This document shows positions 10,255 to 18,877 of a DNA stretch of 64,000 nucleotides, in pieces. The translations under genes and the position numbers were made by a program. A model generated the notes under the pieces. That model made no database searches. It saw nothing but the letters and a program-made list of their open reading frames with translations, and had not been told where the DNA came from. Every line of letters starts with the position of its first letter. Position 1 is the first letter of the stretch. Origin of the DNA: Indolivaga capnocytophagoides DSM 22835 (GTDB lineage Bacteria; Bacteroidota; Bacteroidia; Bacteroidales; Dysgonomonadaceae); NCBI RefSeq assembly GCF_000426485.1, contig NZ_AUFL01000009.1:1-64000 (forward strand), in the 5' to 3' direction.

Positions 10255-10774
10255 GTATTAGATATGTTTAATTTTTATATTGTATACTCCTTTATATATC
10301 CTTTACTTATATGTACATTCAATTTCCTGTGCAGGTAGAAAACAAAGAAGAAATAAATAGAATAATGAGGATATCTATACTTATTATTGTCAATATGCCT
10401 GCAATTTTTACCCAATCGTATCTTTTGAAAAACCTTTTAATCATTTAAGTTATTTTTTCATTATTTCTTCTTATTCCATTCTCTTAAACACTTTACTCTA
10501 AGATCATATATTACAAACATATGGTTAGAAATTATTCATTACACCTTATGTTCATTTTATCGGTATAATTTATAAACCGCGCGAAATATCACATCTCACG
10601 CGGATCATCCTTAACACAAACTTTACATAACTACCTATCTCAATCGGTAGCATATTTTAATTTTATTTGACTGTTTTTTCTTAAAAAAACCGCGCGAAAT
10701 ATCGCATCTCACACGGTTCACAAACTTTACAAAACTACACTACTGCCAATACTAATCGGCAGCATTTTTATTTT
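10255..10774. other. 520-bp gap after the fimbrial operon
   Basis: The stretch separates a hypothetical gene from the 3' end of the fimbrial operon. Its only clear content is the pair of structured tandem repeats at 10575-10768. No open frame was supported. Confidence 0.5.
10575..10768 (-). repeat. Two tandem copies of a structured 3' element, terminator-like
   Basis: Copies lie at about 10575-10657 and 10688-10768. Each reads, on the minus strand, a small hairpin (CTGCCGATT...GGCAG in the near copy, CTACCGATT...GGTAG in the far copy). A conserved single-stranded part AAAGTTTGTG follows, and then a second hairpin closed by CCGYGTGAGAT and ATATTTCGCGCGG. The near copy ends in a T run. The paired changes in the first hairpin (G/C swapped for A/T on both arms) keep the stem. 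They follow the stop of the last fimbrial gene at once, so double termination or mRNA 3' protection is likely. Confidence 0.65.
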
Positions 10775-13700
10775 CTATCTTAATAAAACACGGTCTGTTT
10801 TGTTGATAGAATTGTTCTCTCCAAGAACTTTCACTATGTAAATCCCTTGTCTAATTGATGGGCTACCAGAAAACTCAGTAATTCCGTTTTTTCGAACTTG
10901 TTTTTTCATAACAAGTTTACCCATCAAATCGTAAACTATAGCTGTACAATCTTCCTCGCTTTGATTATTTATCGTTATAATATTATTTCTTACGTAAATA
11001 TTTATTAAGGAAGATTCTGTCTTGTCCTCAATAATACCTGAAGTAGATGCCATTATTTTGAATCGATCAGATTTTGAAGTATTAAATCCTGCGATTACAT
11101 ATTCCGCATCGTTTACAACAGGATAATTTCGTCCGGTAAATAAATCTCTAAGGAAAAGATTACGGGATTCAACTTCAGGGGATACCGACAGACTGATTGA
11201 ATAATTTGTCATAGCTTCGGATCTGATACTGATTACAGTTCCATTCATATCTGGAACTGTGGCTATCTGATAGTCAGACTGGTCACTTCCCGGAATATAT
11301 GCTTGAATAAGTTCCCCTTCTTTTATCTTGTAACCGTCCCAGCCGTTATCAAATCCTGTAGTTGTATTATGATTCTCGAAAAGCCACACTCTATCAGCCG
11401 ATTCATTACTAATCACATCTACTATAACATGTGGTAACTCTGATGATGAACTACTTCTGAGCTGTGCCGATTTCCATGGTTTTATTGTAGATTCATTCAA
11501 GTCATTTTTTACCAGTTGGTCATATTTAAGTGTAATATTACCAGGAGTTGTTACATCCAACATAAATGTATGCATGGATAATATCCTGTCCGGTATTCCA
11601 GCTTGTCCGGCAAGATTGAATGGAACAGCCTGATATTGTCCTGCCGCAATTCCGTCTGCACTTCCTCCGTTAAGCTTGCGCCATTGGTCTCGGGTTCCGA
11701 TATTAAACAGATAAACGGTATTCGATTCTAGTACCACACTTTCATGACTTATAGCCGCAGATGTTATGGGTATGGCTGCTGTAAATGAATTAGCAATAAG
11801 ATTCATCCCCGAATAATTTACATTAAGTGTCCGGGTAACACCCACAGTTGCATCACCGACATTGAGTATACCAGGAAAACGATATATATGAGTCGGCTCA
11901 GCGTTGGTATTATTTGTGATTTCATAACCTTTGAATGCTTTTAAGCTTAGATCCGGAGTATATGGAGCCGGACGCCATTTATTGCTATAAATATAAGGCT
12001 CAACCCACTCGTTTATAGTTTCAACTTTCGGATCCAAGTAAGGAAAATCTGAGGATTGTACCGGAATACCAAAATATTGCCATTGTTTTTTATAAAATCC
12101 GCAAGTCGCGCATTCATAAGCTTTATTATAAAATTCGACAATGGCATTTACTGTTGTATTATTGGGAGGATTCGTGAATATTAACGTTCCCGTAGCCTTA
12201 TCTGGATCTGATTTTATAACGATAGTACCCTTATTGGAATTGTCGTCTTTTACAGTACCATTGATAGTTAGCTGATTTTGAGTAGTGATAACTAAATCTA
12301 CATTCGAATTATTAATCAGATCACCTATAATACGGTCTTTGTCTAGATATAGATCTCTTTGAGCCGGATTATTACTATTATTAACAGCAGTCGCAAATTC
12401 AATGTCTTCTCCAGTATCAGGCACTTTCTTAGCTGTCCAGTTATTGGCTATTGCCCAATTGGTACTTTCGGTTCCATGCCAATAGTTACTGCAATATTGG
12501 TCCACAATAATTATAAACTCCCAGTAACAAGTTATATACATTCCTGGAGGAATAGCATAATAAATAGAAGATTCACCGAAAGTTCCCACAGGGAAACCTG
12601 TCGCTGAAGTATATTGTATAGCATCGTCTGCGGGAGTTACAATACCAGTTGAGACATCTTTATTTACTTTACTGTAAAATTTTGAGCCTTTGGGGAAATT
12701 GGGTGAAACATCTGTAAAGGGAATAGTTCCCCCAGCAGACAACCCACAATATTTAAACTTTCTGCGAGTATAATAATCAGGATCTTCACCCTCTGGAACC
12801 GTACAACTTGTAGCTAAGTAATCTGTTGCATCTATATTGAAGTTTACAGGTTCATATACAGGCTGTCCATCGCAGGATCCATCTTTTATAAATCCAGTAA
12901 TAAATTTATTATTTGTAAATGATACTCCGGAGGTCACTCCTGTTCCAGTAGTAGTCCCATCTACAGAAACCGTTATACAAGATGCGTTGTTGAGAATAAA
13001 GCAATCATTCGTAACTTTCAATCGATAGGTTAACTTAGCTAATACTTCGTCTTTATCTACAGGCAAAGGAATATTACCTATATTCCATATAATGGATCCG
13101 GTTCCTCCGAGAGCCGGATCATAGGTTACTGTCCCCGACATAGAAGGATTACCTTGCCAAAAATATTCAGCGTAAGAACTCATATAAGTGGTTGTGAATG
13201 GAACAGGTATAATAATCTTACCATCCTTTACTGCTTCTGTCCCCAAGTTCTTAAGAAATACAGTATATTCAATCTCATCGTTAGGATATACGGTTGTCGA
13301 TGATTCTCCCGGGACGTATGGAATATCATTTACAGAGATCACATTATTCTCACTTTGTACTTCCGGTATATAAGCATCCACTGCCATAGCAATACAGAAA
13401 ATAATATATGTATCTTGTGTAGAGTTATACTGAAAACGTGTGGAAGTCTGATTATTAGTCATCAAAGATTTATCATCATTATTGAGTGTAAACATAGAAA
13501 TGTCTAATCCCGTGTTGTTTTTTAAATTGGGATTACGAGCATTTCCTCCTGTATATATTGATGAATTAAAGAAGTTATTTGTTGTATTGTCTCCATGGGA
13601 GAGATTGACCCAATTACTATTGGCTGCATTTCTTATCTTAAACTGGTCTCCAGAAATACCAACATCTCCTTCTCCAGCCATTAACCCTAATTTTACATCC

Positions 13701-14899
13701 ACAGGACCCTGCTGAACAGTATTAAAACCGGAAACTGGTAGTTCATATGTATAATTCCCTCCTGCGACATAAGCATGACCGTCAAAAAGAGTTACATCGC
13801 GCCATTTCATCTTGGAGTTTTCATAGACTACGATCAATCCCCAACCACCATAAAATCCGGTTCCACCTCCGTTACCTTCCTGTAAAGCAATATCAGCTAC
13901 AAAATATTCACCTAATCCATTTGCCTTAACATAATCAGTTACCTCTGCATAAGCTGAATACATGTACCCGTCGTCTGCGGTTGGATAATAGATATCGTTG
14001 GAGTTCGCAGTGATAGTTTGATAAGTATCCCCGGCTTTTTTCAGTTTTACCTGTCGCTTATTCAATAATTTTGCATCTGATGTTACACTTGCTCGGTAAT
14101 TGTCATTAATACTGTTATTTGTTCTCCTTTTTCTCAATGAATTGAGAAAAATAGTCTGGCTCCCAGAACTTATGCCGTAAGGAGTATTAAAGGTAAAGGA
14201 ATAGTTGTTATTAGACGTACTTGTCAAATCTCCAGAGAGTGCAGTTTCTGTTCCGTTACCGATCTGAACTGTTACTGAACCTTGATCGGAGTTTCCCGAG
14301 TTCCAGGAACGAAAGCGAAAAACAACCTTATTTTCTCCCCCAGAAGGAGTGAAAGTGTAGGTCGCAATACGGCCATCTGATGTGCCTGAGCCCTGAGATT
14401 GATCGGTGGCAGCGATAGACAAGGTATAGCCGTTGAAACTATCAGTATTATATCGATTATCAGTTGAACCTCCGATTGTAAATGCATTAGGGCTTGTACC
14501 ATTATGTGCCCTGCCCGTCCAGTAGAGTCCTGCATATATAATATTAGAACAATTCGGATCTGCCACACCACCTTCTGTAGAAAAAGTAAGGGTGGCTGAA
14601 GATGAGTTTAAAGTATTAGGGTCACCATCTACATCTACATAGTCCATATTAGCATTATTACTGCCATTATCACTATAATTTCGTAACGTGAGATTCGTAT
14701 TGCCTATCATTGTAAAGTCTCCCTTGATATTATATACTTTTGTATCAGTACTGTAAGTTGATGTTCGCTGAGTGAATGGGACTCTCACCTGTGCCCCTAT
14801 ATCCTGGAAGGAAGAAGTTATCCCTATAAATAGAAATAATAGAATCCATTTCCAGCCCACTCTATTTTTATGATGATATAGTTTTTTCATATTCTTCAT
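10775..14899 (-). CDS. Large T9SS-exported surface protein, putative fimbrial tip/adhesin
   Basis: The protein has about 1374 residues from the ATG at 14899 (another in-frame ATG at 14923 overlaps the previous gene). A hydrophobic signal segment (WKWILLFLFIGITSS) ends near ...DIGAQ. The N-terminal 500 residues are beta-rich with repeats of N, S, T and G and the motif VVYENSKMKWRDVTLFDGHAY. A DUF11-like stretch follows (NDEIEYTVFLKNLGTEAVKDG, near 550-660), then long beta regions. The last 75 or so residues, with AIVYDLMGKLVMKKQV and QGIYIVKVLG, are a type-A T9SS sorting domain, so the protein should cross the outer membrane by type IX secretion. It is the last gene of the fimbrial operon. In Porphyromonas, Mfa5 has a comparable place and export route; sequence homology to it was not verified. 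Confidence 0.75.
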   Translation of the reverse strand: MKNMKKLYHHKNRVGWKWILLFLFIGITSSFQDIGAQVRVPFTQRTSTYSTDTKVYNIKGDFTMIGNTNLTLRNYSDNGSNNANMDYVDVDGDPNTLNSSSATLTFSTEGGVADPNCSNIIYAGLYWTGRAHNGTSPNAFTIGGSTDNRYNTDSFNGYTLSIAATDQSQGSGTSDGRIATYTFTPSGGENKVVFRFRSWNSGNSDQGSVTVQIGNGTETALSGDLTSTSNNNYSFTFNTPYGISSGSQTIFLNSLRKRRTNNSINDNYRASVTSDAKLLNKRQVKLKKAGDTYQTITANSNDIYYPTADDGYMYSAYAEVTDYVKANGLGEYFVADIALQEGNGGGTGFYGGWGLIVVYENSKMKWRDVTLFDGHAYVAGGNYTYELPVSGFNTVQQGPVDVKLGLMAGEGDVGISGDQFKIRNAANSNWVNLSHGDNTTNNFFNSSIYTGGNARNPNLKNNTGLDISMFTLNNDDKSLMTNNQTSTRFQYNSTQDTYIIFCIAMAVDAYIPEVQSENNVISVNDIPYVPGESSTTVYPNDEIEYTVFLKNLGTEAVKDGKIIIPVPFTTTYMSSYAEYFWQGNPSMSGTVTYDPALGGTGSIIWNIGNIPLPVDKDEVLAKLTYRLKVTNDCFILNNASCITVSVDGTTTGTGVTSGVSFTNNKFITGFIKDGSCDGQPVYEPVNFNIDATDYLATSCTVPEGEDPDYYTRRKFKYCGLSAGGTIPFTDVSPNFPKGSKFYSKVNKDVSTGIVTPADDAIQYTSATGFPVGTFGESSIYYAIPPGMYITCYWEFIIIVDQYCSNYWHGTESTNWAIANNWTAKKVPDTGEDIEFATAVNNSNNPAQRDLYLDKDRIIGDLINNSNVDLVITTQNQLTINGTVKDDNSNKGTIVIKSDPDKATGTLIFTNPPNNTTVNAIVEFYNKAYECATCGFYKKQWQYFGIPVQSSDFPYLDPKVETINEWVEPYIYSNKWRPAPYTPDLSLKAFKGYEITNNTNAEPTHIYRFPGILNVGDATVGVTRTLNVNYSGMNLIANSFTAAIPITSAAISHESVVLESNTVYLFNIGTRDQWRKLNGGSADGIAAGQYQAVPFNLAGQAGIPDRILSMHTFMLDVTTPGNITLKYDQLVKNDLNESTIKPWKSAQLRSSSSSELPHVIVDVISNESADRVWLFENHNTTTGFDNGWDGYKIKEGELIQAYIPGSDQSDYQIATVPDMNGTVISIRSEAMTNYSISLSVSPEVESRNLFLRDLFTGRNYPVVNDAEYVIAGFNTSKSDRFKIMASTSGIIEDKTESSLINIYVRNNIITINNQSEEDCTAIVYDLMGKLVMKKQVRKNGITEFSGSPSIRQGIYIVKVLGENNSINKTDRVLLR

Positions 14900-14907
14900 T
14901 TTTTCGT

Positions 14908-15471
14908 TTACTGAGGAATACATAATTGGTAGAAGACTTGTATATATTCTTCTGTTTCTACAGTATTATTAATCACTGCTTCCGAAACTTTAACGTTCAG
15001 ACATTCCTCGTTTTCATTATCGTCGCAGACAGGATATTCATAAACAAAAAGGATATATTCTAATGAGGTGAAAGCTTCTAAGCGGGAACAGTCTATTTCC
15101 ATCCGTTCATCATCAGTGGATTGCAAACGTATCTGAATAAGCTCTACTGAAGAGAACTCCTTTCTTTTACTATAAAGAGAGGATATGTCATTTGCATCCA
15201 CATATAACACTAAAGGGGCGGAGTTGCCATACATCGCACACTTTCCATCTGTAAGATAAGCATCTGGCTTTAGCCCTGTAATTAATGATCTCAATTTAAT
15301 ATCTGTAGTGCTTTTAAGTGGCTCTGCGGCATTTATTGTATTATGAATACTTGAGAGAAGGTCTGTAAAAAGAAAACAAGTAAGAACTAAAAATATTCTT
15401 AACCTGCATGTACTGTATGTACTTTTAAGTATCATGTCTATATCAAATTTCATATTCGTTTTGTTTATCAC
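14908..15471 (-). CDS. Hypothetical exported protein of the fimbrial operon
   Basis: The 187-aa protein has a hydrophobic segment at about residues 24-40 (LRIFLVLTCFLFTDLLSS), which looks like a signal sequence after a rather long N-terminus. A later internal start cannot be excluded. The mature part has several Cys and many acidic residues (YPVCDDNENEECLNVKV). I do not recognise a family. The 3' end reaches the start of the large T9SS protein gene and the upstream gene ends 35 bp away, so it belongs to the operon and may accompany the large protein. Confidence 0.55.
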   Translation of the reverse strand: MINKTNMKFDIDMILKSTYSTCRLRIFLVLTCFLFTDLLSSIHNTINAAEPLKSTTDIKLRSLITGLKPDAYLTDGKCAMYGNSAPLVLYVDANDISSLYSKRKEFSSVELIQIRLQSTDDERMEIDCSRLEAFTSLEYILFVYEYPVCDDNENEECLNVKVSEAVINNTVETEEYIQVFYQLCIPQ

Positions 15472-15505
15472 ATTTATTGTGAATATTTAATTCTATAACT
15501 TCCGT

Positions 15506-16450
15506 CTAAATCTCCACATCGTACACATACCAGTTATTGCGCTCTATTTTTGCCGGCAGTTGCAATTTGTAGGTCTCGTCTCCAAATTCAGGTGGGGGTA
15601 GGAATCCCCCGTCAAAATAAGGCAAACTGAGCTCTATGCTTGTTCCTGCATTATCCCGTTCGTTGAGGTAAGTTATCAGGGTCAGGTTTGTTACTTTTCC
15701 ATTGCCATCAAGCGTATAGGATGTTATAGCATCGTTCCAGTTTATCCAAGCGAGTGAGCTGACCAGATTATCGGTTTTCAATATCTGTTTCAGGACATAG
15801 GTATTCTTATCGAAATCGATAAGCCTATATTTATATCGTGTAGTGCCTTCCCCAGACAATGGTTTTTCCTGATGCTTTGCTGTCAAGCTTATGTTGAGTT
15901 GTACTTTGGCCACAGCCCGAATCAGAGGAATACTGCTAAGCTGGTAATTCGAATTAAAATTGTGTGTCTTATTGCCCGACATCAAGATAGGAGTCGTTAG
16001 TGTCGTAGACCAAGGCGTGCTGTTTGACTGTAAAACCGATTGTAACCCTGTTACGGTAGAGACTCCATCAAGTGATGTTTTTATTCCGGTACAGTTGGCT
16101 ACAACATATACATCTCTGCTACCAGCTTCTGCCTGTGTAAGGTTGAGTAATACTTTGTTATCTGTATTGTTCCATGAACCGCCGGAAAAACTAGCCGATG
16201 GTATGTAATAAGATTTAAATGTCTGTGCCCCTGATGTAGGAAATAAAAACACATACAGGTTATCAATTGTCTGTTCAGCGGCAGAGCCATTGTCAGTAGC
16301 TGCTTTCAGACTCCCTTTAACGAAACTGTTTATTTGAAAAGAGAGTATTATTTTTTCATTATCCGTACTGCCTGCCACAGGGTTGTCATCACCTGAACAA
16401 CCGGTGAACAGCAGACTTAAGAAGCCTATTATGTATATATATATTTTCAT
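15506..16450 (-). CDS. Fimbrillin-family accessory lipoprotein
   Basis: The 314-aa protein has a lipoprotein signal with lipobox LLFTGC (Cys18). The body carries fimbrillin features: TIDNLYVFLFP, a mid-protein DVYVVANCTG, and SIPLIRAVAKVQLNIS, a pattern shared by FimA/Mfa1-type subunits just before the second beta domain. The C-terminus ends RNNWYVYDVEI, like donor-strand-type fimbrillin ends. It lies 6 bp downstream of the 436-aa lipoprotein gene. It is probably a minor tip or accessory subunit; which of the Fim/Mfa C, D or E roles it fills is not decided. Confidence 0.7.
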   Translation of the reverse strand: MKIYIYIIGFLSLLFTGCSGDDNPVAGSTDNEKIILSFQINSFVKGSLKAATDNGSAAEQTIDNLYVFLFPTSGAQTFKSYYIPSASFSGGSWNNTDNKVLLNLTQAEAGSRDVYVVANCTGIKTSLDGVSTVTGLQSVLQSNSTPWSTTLTTPILMSGNKTHNFNSNYQLSSIPLIRAVAKVQLNISLTAKHQEKPLSGEGTTRYKYRLIDFDKNTYVLKQILKTDNLVSSLAWINWNDAITSYTLDGNGKVTNLTLITYLNERDNAGTSIELSLPYFDGGFLPPPEFGDETYKLQLPAKIERNNWYVYDVEI

Positions 16451-16456
16451 ATTCTT

Positions 16457-17767
16457 TTATTTACTGAATGTCTTCACCAGAATCCCATTGTAATATACTT
16501 CCAGATAATTCCCAGATTGAGGAATATTTGTCAGTGTATAATCCTCTTTGTCAGTAGGGCTTGTCTTTATAAATTCTTTAGTCAATGCAGCGTCCGAGAA
16601 GGTACATCCGTTTATAGCTTTCAGCGTAACATGATGCGGATCACAAACTTCTATCGTATTACTGATCGTTATATTCCCGTCATTGTCAACGTTCACATTG
16701 TACCCGTAACCCATGTAAGTTGCACTTTTTTTAACTGTCCATGGATCGATGGTATAAATGATTTCTATCGTTTGCAATTTTTTGATAACATAGTAGTAAT
16801 GCCTGTTTCTGTAGATGTTATAGTCGGGTTTATCCGTATTTTGACCGGTGGCAAAGGCCAGATAATCCGTGTCTGTGATGGTGCGGTCGTCTGTAATGAC
16901 AGGTATGTCGTAGGATTTTCCGTCAAGGGTTTCAATACTGAAGTAGTTGACCGGTTTATGATCTGCCACTGACCATACAGGATTTGTATTCATCATCATG
17001 GCTTCCGGCATATAGTACAGGTATGAATTACCCACTTTTTTTAATAGCTTATCTTCATAATACCCTACAGTTGCAGGATACATATCCGGTATGAGCCCGA
17101 ACTGACGATATGCATTTTTATAATAAATGTTCTTGACACCGGAACCTATAGATGCCCCCTCTATTACGACCTCGAGTTTGGCGACAGCACGGATTAACTT
17201 CACCCGGTTTTCTTCTGTCCCGTTCACAACAGGTCGGAAAGGCTTCGGCTGGTAGATGTTTCCGCCTTCACTTACTGTTTGGTTCAGATATGTTCTGGAC
17301 ATCGGGAAGCCCTTACTTTCTGCGGCTGAAAGATACAGGTCTGTATCCATATCGCGGAAAGCAGACATGTAACTGTCCATCAATGACTTTGTGGCTATCA
17401 TCTTCAATGCTGCCATCGGCATATTGGCCACAAAATAAAAATCACGCTGTCCTGTGGTCAGCTTTACGGTAAAGGTTTTTTCCTTATCTGTAAAGGGTAT
17501 TGCTTCATCGAAATATTCAGAGATCTTTTCTCCGGTCGATGAATCGAAGACCAGCAAGGCCAGATCGTGTACGCGATCTTCATTATCTGCTGCATCTTCA
17601 TTGATTGTTTCCGTATCGGCTGCCTGCGCCCTGGTTACAGATAAGTATACCTCCTGTCCTTTGGTTGTCTTGTCTGTTTCATCCTGATTTTCATAGATAA
17701 AAGAGTCACAAGCCACAAGCAGAACCGGCAGACAGAGTAAGAGTATATATCGTATTTTTAATATCAT
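16457..17767 (-). CDS. Fimbrial accessory lipoprotein (Mfa/FimD-like)
   Basis: The 436-aa protein has lipobox VLLVAC (Cys20). It contains the fimbrillin signatures RVHDLALLVFDSSTGEKI, GQRDFYFVANMP and VKLIRAVAKLEVVIEG. A C-terminal extension of about 80 residues after YVIKKLQTIEIIYTIDPW carries GCTFSD and KTSPTDKEDYTL. The order after Mfa1 and Mfa2 and the size suggest a minor subunit at the fimbria tip. It is tightly spaced with both neighbours. Family placement is firm, exact role inferred. Confidence 0.7.
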   Translation of the reverse strand: MILKIRYILLLCLPVLLVACDSFIYENQDETDKTTKGQEVYLSVTRAQAADTETINEDAADNEDRVHDLALLVFDSSTGEKISEYFDEAIPFTDKEKTFTVKLTTGQRDFYFVANMPMAALKMIATKSLMDSYMSAFRDMDTDLYLSAAESKGFPMSRTYLNQTVSEGGNIYQPKPFRPVVNGTEENRVKLIRAVAKLEVVIEGASIGSGVKNIYYKNAYRQFGLIPDMYPATVGYYEDKLLKKVGNSYLYYMPEAMMMNTNPVWSVADHKPVNYFSIETLDGKSYDIPVITDDRTITDTDYLAFATGQNTDKPDYNIYRNRHYYYVIKKLQTIEIIYTIDPWTVKKSATYMGYGYNVNVDNDGNITISNTIEVCDPHHVTLKAINGCTFSDAALTKEFIKTSPTDKEDYTLTNIPQSGNYLEVYYNGILVKTFSK

Positions 17768-17803
17768 AATCGTTTGGATTATTCAAGCCCGGCAGGCTTA
17801 AAT

Positions 17804-18784
17804 TTATAAATCAGTGCTATAGCTATGAACAAGCCAGTTGTTCACATAAATGGCGCAACTGAAGTGAGTCCAGCACTCGGCACAATAATCCTTGATCAGG
17901 AATTTGATTGTAAAGTCATTTTCACAGTCGAGGTTTACACCCTTGTCTACAGCCCTTAACAGGATGCTGGCAATCAGGTCACCGTCAAAGACGGTTTCTT
18001 CCTTATCGTTTCCTGTATAGGTAATATTCAGTTTGTTGCTGTAGCCGGTAGTAAGGTCCAGCATGGCATAATTCCATTCACCTGTATTTCCTTCCAGTTT
18101 GGTCTCTATCGACGGATAGGTCAGTACCGGAGTATTCATAGGCATCGTACCGTTTATACGTACCGTACCATTGGCTGAAGAAACATCCACATTGAGTTTT
18201 GTAGGATCATATTCTTTCATGGTTACCTTATCAAACTCAATAATAATTTTGATCCTGTTGGTTAGCTCTTTTAAATTTATAGCAGTATGTTTATATAACG
18301 AGCCGTATTCTTCCGGATTGGGTAAAAAAACGACTGGGCTTTCACCATGCCATATATGTTCTGTAGAAGTAAGAGTGGTCGCTATATTATTTGTTGAGTT
18401 AATAGTCATCATCACATCCTCTTTTGTGGTTACCCCGGGAGAAAATGTGTTCTTGTTGAATTTATCATTTATCCCTGCCCATGCTATAAAGGAATAGTTC
18501 CCATTGGAGACTGGTACAAGCACTTCAAAGTCACGGCTCAGGTTTACGTTTTGCTGTTGTATTGTAGTTGAAAGTTTGCCTTCCTGGTCGAATGCAAATA
18601 CGGTAAGTGAGGACACGTTCCCGATAAACAGAGAATCGTCCGCACATGGGGTCTTGGAGTAGAATTTTACATAAACACCCTGAGGGCAATCTTTCAGGTC
18701 ATCGTAGATAAGGGAATCGCAACCCCAGAAAAGAGCCCCTGTCGCGAACAATACCATTATTATCCAGATTCGTAAATTCTTCAT
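17804..18784 (-). CDS. mfa2: FimB/Mfa2-family fimbrial anchor lipoprotein
   Basis: The 326-aa protein has lipobox LFWGC (Cys22) followed by the family mark SLIYDDLKDCPQGVYVKF, with the second cysteine of the FimB/Mfa2 group and a downstream SLTVFAFDQEGKL. NYSFIAWAGI and TNRIKIIIEFD fit the same family. FimB and Mfa2 anchor the fimbria to the outer membrane and limit its length. The gene lies directly after mfa1, as in Porphyromonas gingivalis. The gene symbol is by family, not by verified orthology. Confidence 0.85.
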   Translation of the reverse strand: MKNLRIWIIMVLFATGALFWGCDSLIYDDLKDCPQGVYVKFYSKTPCADDSLFIGNVSSLTVFAFDQEGKLSTTIQQQNVNLSRDFEVLVPVSNGNYSFIAWAGINDKFNKNTFSPGVTTKEDVMMTINSTNNIATTLTSTEHIWHGESPVVFLPNPEEYGSLYKHTAINLKELTNRIKIIIEFDKVTMKEYDPTKLNVDVSSANGTVRINGTMPMNTPVLTYPSIETKLEGNTGEWNYAMLDLTTGYSNKLNITYTGNDKEETVFDGDLIASILLRAVDKGVNLDCENDFTIKFLIKDYCAECWTHFSCAIYVNNWLVHSYSTDL

Positions 18785-18877
18785 CCCTTGTACTTTTTAT
18801 TAATTTAATGTTTGATTTGAATAATCGGTAGGGAAATACGGCTCCCTACCGAAGTTATTGTTTTTTATTTTTGAGGA

